In this document: positions 55,955-64,000 of the stretch, piece after piece
Layout of the letters: the number at the start of each line of letters is the position of its first letter
Numbering within the stretch: the first letter of the stretch is position 1
Assembly (NCBI GenBank): GCA_014843695.1
Contig: CM026397.1
Span: forward strand, 48,747,217-48,811,216
Source: Archivesica marissinica
Lineage: Eukaryota; Mollusca; Bivalvia; Venerida; Vesicomyidae
DNA length: 64,000 nt
Direction of reading: 5' to 3'
Position numbers and translations under genes: made by a program
The notes under the pieces: model-generated
The model's input: the letters and a program-made list of their open reading frames with translations, nothing else
Told to the model about the DNA's origin: nothing
Database searches by the model: none

Positions 55955-56456
55955 AAACTACCATTTCCCGCCATTTTTCTTTTCCAAATGCACACACTGA
56001 ACGGGGGATTTTCGTTTTATACTATTTAATTAATGATATTGTAAATTATAAAGAAATTGTATGCCGCCATTATTCTTTTCCAAATGCACACACTGAACGG
56101 GGGATTTTCGTTTTATACTATTTAATTAATGATATTGTAAATTATAAAGAAATTGTATGCCGCCATTATTCTTTTCCAAATGCACACACTGAACGGGGGA
56201 TTTTCGTTTTATACTATTTAATTAATGATATTGTAAATTATAAAGAAATTGTATGCCGCCATTATTCTTTTCCAAATGCACACACTGAACGGGGGATTTT
56301 CGTTTTATACTATTTAATTAATGATATTGTAAATTATAAAGAAATTGTATGCCGCCATTATTCTTTTCCAAATGCACACACTGAACGGGGGATTTTCGTT
56401 TTATACTATTTAATTAATGATATTGTAAATTATAAAGAAATTGTATGCCGCCATTA
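55955..56456 (+). repeat. 96-bp tandem array, five copies, open in one frame
   Basis: Units start TTCTTTTCCAAATGCACACA; spacing 96 bp (56001, 56097). 96 bp is 32 codons, so a 189-codon frame (55930-56499) repeats HYSFPNAHTERGIFVLYYLI plus NDIVNYKEIVCR. The later copies look identical; the first differs slightly. No splice or start context supports a gene. Confidence 0.93.
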
Positions 56457-56600
56457 TTCTTACCATACATATTGCCTTGTTCCAAATGAACACACATAAA
56501 CTTTTAATTAATGATGTTATCTCAGGTGTTATAATTATGTATCTTGCCAATTGCCCACATTTGCTCAATGGTTTCATTACGCTACATGTATCTTGGTCCG

Positions 56601-56725
56601 GAGTATATAAAACCATTTTTCCGATCTCAAGCTCGGTCTCAAGCTTCTGATTGGCTAGAGTATAAATCTCAGAATCAACCAATCGTATCACTAAAGCTTG
56701 AGTTTGAGAATAGCTTTATAACCTC
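56601..56725. mobile_element. Palindromic MITE, family B (copy 3)
   Basis: GAGTATATAAAACC at the left, CTTTATAACCTC at the right, inner TGATTGGCTAGAG and AACCAATCG. Confidence 0.82.
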
Positions 56726-57049
56726 CGACCTGGACACTGACATAAAGACCGCTCCATAAATAACCCCATTTAATAACCAATAACGTAAGCTTTTGGGGAT
56801 TTTTTCTGTTTTCCTTTTGTTTCATTTTAGTAACTTCTTTTCATTGAATTATTGATGGATTTATGAAAATAATTTTAATTTTATTTTCGAATTCTTTGTC
56901 TTTCTATTTCTCATTTCGTATTAACATTTCCGACCTATCTAATTTCGAAATTTCAGTTTAGTATTTATATTTTCCAGTTAATCAATATTAACAATGATAA
57001 AGTATACTTGATAGTACTGAGACAATATTGCACATTTTGTTAAATAAAG

Positions 57050-57235
57050 TTTGATTATTGGGAAGGTCCGTTTTCTAATGTTGGTTATAACTTGTGGCCC
57101 GACCCTTTTGCTATGTTACACAAATGTATATATGTGCCTTATAATCTGTCAACTTATTTCACATCTGATTCATGCTCGTATGTAATATTGTATTGTCGAA
57201 TGTATTACATATGCAATAAAATATGGTTAAATCAA
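57050..57235 (+). mobile_element. Retroelement 3'-end-like repeat
   Basis: GGGAAGGTCCG, CTTGTGGCCCGACCC and a final GCAATAAAATATGG; shares its start with 29310-29400. Confidence 0.45.
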
Positions 57236-57239
57236 ACTT

Positions 57240-58215
57240 AAGCTAAGCAACGTAACCAGTGAATTGACATTGCAAACTTGTGCTGCAATCTCGAAAAACA
57301 TCAGGCTCATACCCGCGCCCAGTGTTAACCGGGTATCGAGGCCGTGAAATCCCTACACTAAGCACACGTGTGTTAGCCCTAACTGATGACTATAAGTTTG
57401 GATGGACTCTCTGTGCAGTCGTCGTCACTACCTATTGTACAGTTAGTACTTCGAAATAATGTATAATGGCAGAGTTCCTATCACACAATGGAAGCACATT
57501 TAAACTGGTTTCATTAACCAACAGTGCATCCATTATATTTTCAGATCCATATTATGCTAACTTTAGGCATTAAATACACAGCTCAAATCATACTGTTTTT
57601 ATCAAAATATATCCCTCTAGATCTAACAAATATCTTTAATACATTAGTAGATCTATTAATTTATATTTAGTTTTCCAATTATTATCTTCCGGTTATCAGA
57701 ATTGTAGAAAAAATGTGCAATGATTTCAGATAGTCGGGGCAGACCTGACCGGTTGTGATAAAGTAATGCAAATTATGTTTGTTAATAATTATAAAATGTT
57801 ACCAGGTACCGTTATTTCTTCCATGCCGGAATATCGTCAACAATTTCAGCAATAAACCGAGGAGTGTTCTATGACCAATAATTTTAATTGATGCTTGTTA
57901 TTTATGAGAATTTTATAATGTGTGTAAATACGTTATGGTGAAGGACTGTGTTAATCAGAATTCTGAGGGTAGGTTGGATTTCAACCCAGGTGTATAGTTG
58001 GTTTCACCATTTCTGGCGGTGAAGAAAAAGAAGAACAACAAAATGGGCTAAAGGTGTTACATTAAAGTATGCATATGAACTTTTCTACACATACAAATTT
58101 TACATATCAAATTACTTAAAGATATATTCCTGTTAAATAAAACGAAATTGGTTTTTATGCGAGTGCCCCCCGTTTTTCATATGCCATTAAAATTAGTAAG
58201 ACATTCTAAAAATCA
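57240..58215. other. Intergenic, AT-rich, nothing recognised
   Basis: No reading frame or repeat copy stood out. Confidence 0.5.
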
Positions 58216-58221
58216 TTACTG

Positions 58222-58306
58222 TTTATACAAATTTAGTTTAGCTCGATTGCGAAACAAGTCAATATTAATCACTCTCGAGACCTCATTTCTGATGGAACAC
58301 AAAGAG
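58222..58306 (-). mobile_element. SINE family B fragment
   Basis: TTTAGCTCGATTGCGAAACA and ATCACTCTCGAGACCTCATT are the inverse of the tail at 10290-10365. Confidence 0.85.
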
Positions 58307-58761
58307 ATACCAATATGTATTGTAAAATCTATATAATATTATACGCTTTAGTTTAAAAATGTACAGTTTATTTCACGTAAAGTAAAACAGAAAATTCATA
58401 TCCACCAAAAAGTTCACATGCATACTTTAGAGTAACTTAATGATAGTTATGTATGGAATACAGTAGCGTATAATATTACATCCCTTTTGCATGGGAGGGT
58501 GGGGGGGTTAAACACATATTTACAAGCTTTTTATTTTCTACCTGTATGTGTTATACATTATACGCTGTTCCTGTTAAGAATATTGTTGATCTTGTTTCCG
58601 TTATTCGAGTCATGTTCGTGATATTTGTGTTAGTGAAATGCACATGTGATGATTATATTTGGTGCTAATGGTATCCATGCCGCCTGAGAATCTCATTGGA
58701 TTTCTTAACCTATTTTAGTAGTAGTTAAGTTTATTTATCCTCGCCACTGGCGAACCATATG

Positions 58762-58926
58762 CAGGGTTGCCTCTGTCTGAATTTTTGTCTGAGCCACTTC
58801 TGTCGCCAATTGAAAAACACAGGAGCCAAAGTTGCGTTAAATATTTTCGCCAATTCACAAAATTTAGCGCTAATATATATTTGTTGTCGCATTTGGCGAC
58901 TTTGGCGCCCGACAACGGGAACCCTG
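58762..58926 (+). mobile_element. hAT-like MITE, family I (CAGGG...CCCTG), CATATG target duplication
   Basis: CAGGGTTGCCTC ... CGGGAACCCTG; flanked by CATATG at 58756-58761 and 58927-58932. The sequence left of it (AAGTTTATTTATCCTCGCCA) resembles a SINE family 1 tail. Confidence 0.82.
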
Positions 58927-59039
58927 CATATGGGCGAGCATTCTAATATTGTATTCCTACATCGATTATTCGTGAGTGGTAGAGTGTTGTCTTGTAGTAT
59001 GATGGTCTTGAAGTATTTGATGATGGTGCGATAAAACGA

Positions 59040-59410
59040 CAACTGCAGGAGGCATCTTCTTCCTCTTCAGGGTGACAAGTCATGGTGCTGTCTTCTTTCT
59101 GTACGGCTCTTAGGGCCACCCTCCCTACTGTTGGTCATCTCGCAGCAGCATATAAACGGATCTGACAGTTAGACATCTGCTCGTCTCTGTCGCTCCAGGG
59201 TCTGTCTGGCCATACCTCCACCACTTCCGTAAGACGGTGATGCTGGAGTGTGTGTCCCTTGTCGCAAGTTCGACAACCAGAAGATCCCAGAATCCTACGC
59301 TGCTGCGAGATGTGCTCCGACCGCGACATTCACGCCGTGGGGAGATCAGCCGGGTTTGTTGCAATTGGCATCATTGGCGACAGAGAGCGGGAACCCTGAT
59401 TATGATAATA
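59040..59410. other. GC-richer patch of unknown origin
   Basis: Noticeably higher GC than its surroundings with several overlapping short ORFs on both strands (59125-59364 minus, 59237-59452 plus). None shows motifs I recognise. It could be an old transposon or gene fragment. Confidence 0.3.
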
Positions 59411-59838
59411 AATGGCTGCTGTATGCATGGAGATACAGTAACATATAAGTGAACAGTTCTATGCTATTTTCTGTCTTCCTGTTATACAGCAACGTTTACA
59501 CATTGCGCTGTTTTTATTTGTTCAAGCTGTTTCCTCACTACATATATATATTTTTTTTCTAACAATTTTGTCATAAATTTTAAGGCGAAAGCTATGCGCA
59601 CTATGTTTTTGTTATGGCTATTTATTATTAGGAAACTACAGACATTAGTCAAGTCCAATGTTGCTTTTTTTGGTTTGGCAATGTGAATTATTTTACAGAT
59701 CCTTCATCACAATGCTTCACGGATCTTGCTTTAGATTTTTGAACAATATTCTTATAAACACCCTTATACCAGTATTCTCTCCGACACTGTTTAGTTTTCA
59801 ACAAGAACTATTTGGAATTATATTGTAACATACCAAAA

Positions 59839-60030
59839 TGTCTCCGTGGCCTAGTTGTTAACGCAACCGCCTACGGAGCTGGAGGTCGAAGGTTTGTACC
59901 TCATCGGGGGTTCATTCAGATATGGCGGTCTGGTGAGCTGCCAGCTAGTTAAATAATGGTTAATGATTGGCTATAAGCCTGGCGTCTGGCCTTCAAGGAT
60001 AGGATTCGGGAAGTACTGATGTTAATAGAA
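59839..60030 (+). mobile_element. SINE family C, forward copy
   Basis: tRNA-like head TCCGTGGCCTAGTTGTTAAC and GAGGTCGAAGGTTTGTACC, body GCTAGTTAAATAATGGTTAA. Confidence 0.88.
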
Positions 60031-60102
60031 CAAAGTCAGTAATGGCTGGCCCTTTCAATAGGGGTGACACTATAATAAACATTTTCTTTACTTTTTTACC
60101 AA

Positions 60103-61430
60103 GATCTTGGTAAGGCTCATCAAGTAGTCCAAGATCTTGGTAAGGTTCATTGAGTGGTCCAAGATCTTGGTAAGGCTCATTGAGTGGTCCAAGATCTTGG
60201 TAAGGCTCATTGAGTGGTCCAAGATCTTGGTAAGGTTCATTGAGTAGTCCAAGATCTTGGTAAGGCTCATTGAGTGGTCCAAGATCTTGGTAAGGTTCAT
60301 TGAGTAGTCCAAGATCTTGGTACGGCTCATTGAGTGGTCCAATATCTTGGTAAGGCTCATTAAGTGGTCCAAGATCTTGGTACGGCTCATTGAGTGGTCC
60401 AATATCTTGGTACGGCTCATTGAGTGGTCCAATATCTTGGTAAGGCTCATTGAGTGGTCCAAGATCTTGGTAAGGCTCATTGAGTGGTCCAAGATCTTGG
60501 TACGGCTCATTGAGTGGTCCAAGATATTAGTACGGCTCATTGAGTGGTCCAAGATATTAGTACGGCTCATTGAGTAGTCCAAGATCTTGGTACGGCTCAT
60601 TGAGTGATCCAAGATCTTGGTAAGGCTCATTGAGTGGTCCAATATCTTGGTACGGCTCATTGAGTGGTCCAAGATCTTGGTACGGCTCATTGAGTAGTCC
60701 AAGATCTTGGTAAGGTTCATTGAGTAGTCCAAGATCTTGGTACGGCTCATTGAGTAGTCCAATATCTTGGTACGGCTCATTGAGTAGTCCAAGATCTTGG
60801 TAAGGTTCATTGAGTAGTCCAAGATCTTGGTACGGCTCATTGAGTAGTCCAAGATCTTGGTACGGTTCATTGAGTAGTCCAATATCTTGGTACGGCTCAT
60901 TGAGTGGTCCAAGATCTTGGTAAGGTTCATTGAGTAGTCCAAGATCTTGGTACGGCTCATTGAGTGGTCCAATATCTTGGTAAGGCTCATTAAGTGGTCC
61001 AAGATCTTGGTAAGGTTCATTGAGTGGTCCAAGATCTTGGTAAGGCTCATTGAGTGGTCCAAGATCTTGGTAAGGCTCATTGAGTGGTCCAATATCTTGG
61101 TAAGGCTCATTGAGTGGTCCAATATCTTGGTAAGGCTCATTGAGTGGTCCAATATCTTGGTAAGGCTCATTGAGTGGTCCAAGATCTTGGTACGGCTCAT
61201 TGAGTGGTCCAAGATCTTGGTAAGGCTCATTGAGTGGTCCAATATCTTGGTAAGGCTCATTGAGTGGTCCAATAGCTTGGTACGGCTCATTGAGTGGTCC
61301 AAGATCTTGGTAAGGTTCATTGAGTAGTCCAAGATCTTGGTACGGCTCATTGAGCATTGAGCAGTCCAATATCTTGGTACGGCTCATTGAGTAGTCCAAG
61401 ATCTTGGTACGGCTCATTGAGTGGTCCAAC
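60103..61430 (+). repeat. 30-bp minisatellite with a 12-bp palindrome in most units
   Basis: About 44 units of TCCAAGATCTTGGTAAGGCT plus CATTGAGTGG. Length is kept exactly for about 1.2 kb; the only size change is a small insertion at about 61354. CCAAGATCTTGG is a perfect palindrome; the common variant CCAATATCTTGG breaks it. Ten-codon periodicity gives minus-strand ORFs of 420 and 306 codons. Confidence 0.98.
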
Positions 61431-61628
61431 ACTGCTTTATTCTGTGGATTGTATGTAAACTTAGTAACATTTCCCATATCATAATGGTTGTGGTTATTAT
61501 ATTCTACCGACGGTTCAAGTGATAGTCTGTGTTCATGTCCTGCATTTAGAAATAAATTTACTATGCAAAGTATTTCAATGTTTTCTTTTTTCTTTAATTA
61601 GCTCAAGACTGAAAGGTATTCAGTGATG

Positions 61629-61753
61629 GAGGTTATAACACTCTCTCAATCTTAAGCTCAAGTGATATGATTGGTTGAGTCTGAGATTTGGTCTTGGTTC
61701 AACCAATCAGAAAGCTTGAGACAGTGATTGACATTGTAGAAGTTATATAACCT
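61629..61753. mobile_element. Palindromic MITE, family B (copy 4)
   Basis: GAGGTTATAACACTCTCTC and GAAGTTATATAACCT ends with inner ATGATTGGTTGAGTCTGAG and CAACCAATCAG. Confidence 0.83.
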
Positions 61754-61774
61754 GACCCAGGCTTCACCTTGATT

Positions 61775-62215
61775 GCCGGAGAGGAACACGGTGCTCTGAC
61801 ATCTGTCAACATTGATGGTCAGAGAGGACCACTGTGTTCCGACATCTGTCAACATTGATGGTCGAAGAGGTACACTGTGTTCTGACATCTGTCAACATTG
61901 ATGGTCAGAGAGGTACACTGTGTTCTGACATCTGTCAACATTGATGGTCAAAGAGGACATCTGTCAACATTGATGGTCAAAGAGGAACACTGTGTTATGA
62001 CATCTGTCAACATTGATGGTCAGAGAGGTACACTGTGTTCTGACATCTGTCAACATTGATGGTCAAAGAGGTACACTGTGTTCTGACATCTGTCAACATT
62101 GATGGTCAGAGAGGAACACGGTGCTCCGACATCTGTCAACATTGATGGTCGAAGAGGACATCTGTCAACATTGATGGTCAGAGAGGAACACGGTGCTCCG
62201 ACATCTGTCAATATT
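61775..62215 (+). repeat. 43-bp minisatellite
   Basis: About ten units of GACATCTGTCAACATTGATG, GTCAGAGAGGTACAC, TGTGTTCT; some are shortened by about 17 bp. Confidence 0.95.
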
Positions 62216-63020
62216 GAGTGGGTGTTCAGGGCCAGCAATGCATGCAGAAGTGTGGTCACATCAGATAGGAGGTTAAACAGCTTGGGAGAGATCTAGTTGG
62301 TGTTCAGGGCCAGCAATGCATGCAGAAGTGTGGTCACATCAGGTAGGAGGGTAAACAGCTTGGGAGAGATCTAGTTGGTGTTCAGGGCCAGCAATGCATG
62401 CAGAAGTGTGGTCACATCAGGTAGGAGGGCAAACAGCTTGGGAGATATCTAGTGGGTGTTCAGAGCCAGCAATGCATGCAGAAGTGTGGTCACATCAGGT
62501 TGGAGGGTAAACAGCTTGGGAGAGATCTAGTGGGCGTTCAGAGCCAGCAATGCATGCAGAAGTGTGGTCACATCAGGTAGGAGGGTAAACAGCTTGGGAG
62601 AGATCTAGCGAGAGTTCAGAACCAGCAATGCATGCAGAAGTGTGGTCACATCAGGTAGGAGGGTAAACAGCTTGGGAGAGATCTAGTGAGAGTTCAGAAC
62701 CAGCAATGCATGCAGAAGTGTGGTGACATCAGGTAGGAGGTTAAACAGCTTGGGAGAGATCTAGTGGGTGTTCAGAGCCAGCAATGCATGCAGAAGTGTG
62801 GTCACATCAGGTAGGAGGGTAAACAGCTTGGGAGAGATCTAGTGGGTGTTCAGAGCCAGCAATGCATGCAGAAGTGTGGTCACATCAGATAGGAGGGTAA
62901 ACAGCTTGGGAGAGATCTAGTGAGGGCCAGCAATGCATGCAGAAGTGTGGTCACATCAGGTAGGAGGGTAAACAGCTTGGGAGAGATCTAGTGGGTGTTC
63001 AGAGCCAGCAATGCACACAG
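62216..63020 (+). repeat. 78-bp minisatellite
   Basis: About ten units with CCAGCAATGCATGCAGAAGT, GTGGTCACATCAGGTAGGAG and CAGCTTGGGAGAGATCTAG. One unit near 62920 is shortened. Confidence 0.96.
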
Positions 63021-63660
63021 AAATCTAGTTTGTACGACGGTGTGCAATTGGATAGACTGCTTAATGATTGAAAGCGGTTCTACCATCTGATTGATTGTTC
63101 GTTGTAACCAGGGAGCTGTCAACAAATACACAGATATGTATTAGTTGATCTCATTTATCCAGACTATTTATATGTTTCTACAAACATTGACATGTTTTTG
63201 ACTTACGGTGATCAAATAAGATAACCTGTTTTTATTAGTATCACAATTGAGGCCCGATTGCTATGACATGAGTAATGTCCAATTTTAGCATTTTTGTCAA
63301 TTTGTCAATTACACTATCAAATGAGTGATTTACATGAGAAATAAAACCGTATATGTATAGAATATAACATTATCCTGGACGTACCAGTTTCGGTGACCCC
63401 AAGGATATTTCATAAATATATTGAATGGAACACACAAATAAGTAGTAAATTTGCTATCCTACCTTAGTTTATTTCCTTACAAATCTGTCTGATACAAAGG
63501 TAAATAACCACACCATAATAAATTTGGTGCACAATTTAAAAAGAAATGTGTTTTGAGATTTTCTCAACACAACTGTATATATCTGTCAATTTTGGAACCC
63601 CTCGCGGGGATGTAGACATGTTGCGAGTTAAAAACCGCAAAGATGTTAAAAGTATGAGTA
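63021..63660. other. Intergenic; repeated block cut by the window end
   Basis: About 60 bp at 63146-63207 (CTCATTTATCCAGAC, TTTCTACAAACATTGACATG) recur, diverged, at 63942-64000, so a roughly 800-bp direct repeat may extend beyond the window. 63597-63660 is the dispersed repeat also at 45117-45190. Confidence 0.5.
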
Positions 63661-63667
63661 GCCATAA

Positions 63668-63900
63668 CCCATTCAACAACAAGTAACTCGCATGGACTGG
63701 TCCATGATATTCATAAACCAATAAATGAATCGGAAAATCACATTTGGACAAGTTCATTTATCAAAATGGGTAATTATGTCTAAAAATAGTCATATCACTG
63801 GCAAAAAGTGCAGATCCTGATGAGACGGCTCGTCACGAGCCGGCTCATCTGGATCTACACTTTTTGTAAGCCTATTTAGAGGTCTGTGGTGTTGAAAGGG
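63668..63900 (-). mobile_element. piggyBac-like MITE, family G (copy 4)
   Basis: Inverse copy: CCCATTCAACAAC ... GGTGTTGAAAGGG followed by TTAA; the left flank is ATAA, one change from TTAA. Confidence 0.86.
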
Positions 63901-64000
63901 TTAAAGCATGACTACATAACCTAGATTTTTTGAACAATTATCTCATTTATTCAGGATACTTATATATTTCTACAAACATTAATAGGTTATTGACTCACAA

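Noticed and set aside
59125..59364. GC-rich minus-strand ORF as a gene exon
   Set aside because: No family motif or convincing splice borders; kept only as an unexplained patch.
60088..61477. Minus-strand ORFs of 420 and 306 codons with a ten-residue period
   Set aside because: Two frames are open at once, and most unit variants are amino-acid changing in the longer one; it is a satellite.

Overview
The window is animal nuclear DNA. Genes are split by GT-AG introns, and tRNA-derived SINEs, short inverted-repeat transposons, non-LTR retrotransposon pieces and very large minisatellites fill most of the rest. No bacterial-type gene organisation is present. The repeat repertoire and the intron-rich gene structure suggest a lophotrochozoan, most likely a bivalve mollusc; that assignment is an inference.

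Two protein-coding genes can be reconstructed exon by exon. (1) On the minus strand, about 34.5 kb down to 13.7 kb, lies a YTHDC1 orthologue, the nuclear reader of N6-methyladenosine in RNA. Twelve exons (about 518 residues) join in frame and cover the N-terminal acidic motif, charged linkers, the complete YTH domain and an RG-rich tail; the start-codon exon was not found. (2) On the plus strand, 45,962-54,788, lies a poly(U)-specific endoribonuclease (ENDOU/XendoU family). Six exons encode about 278 residues with both catalytic histidines, the lysine and the stop codon; the 5' exon(s) were not found. The two genes are divergent and both act on RNA. Between them (35-45 kb) lie a truncated reverse transcriptase, a second retroelement tail, a 1.84-kb element with long inverted repeats, SINEs and anonymous DNA.

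Layout: 1-6.76 kb is a 30-32 bp minisatellite with internal large duplications. 6.8-12.3 kb holds SINEs, dispersed repeats and an 85-bp array. 12.3-13.4 kb is a 19-26 bp array next to the YTHDC1 3' end. 13.7-34.5 kb is YTHDC1, with a minisatellite in six of its eleven introns. 35-45 kb is transposon-rich. 46-54.8 kb is ENDOU, whose introns hold 16-bp and 85/92-bp arrays. 55-64 kb is arrays of 28, 96, 30, 43 and 78 bp plus mobile elements. By eye, about 20 kb (a third) is tandem repeat.

The most interesting pattern is how repeats meet splice signals. Tandem duplications have copied a YTHDC1 5' splice site (47-bp unit), an ENDOU 3' splice site (100-bp unit) and the ENDOU stop codon (53-bp unit). 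A SINE is flanked by a 35-bp direct repeat that contains an ENDOU 3' splice site. All four copies of one CAGGG-ended transposon family lie 17-81 nt upstream of 3' splice sites of these two genes.
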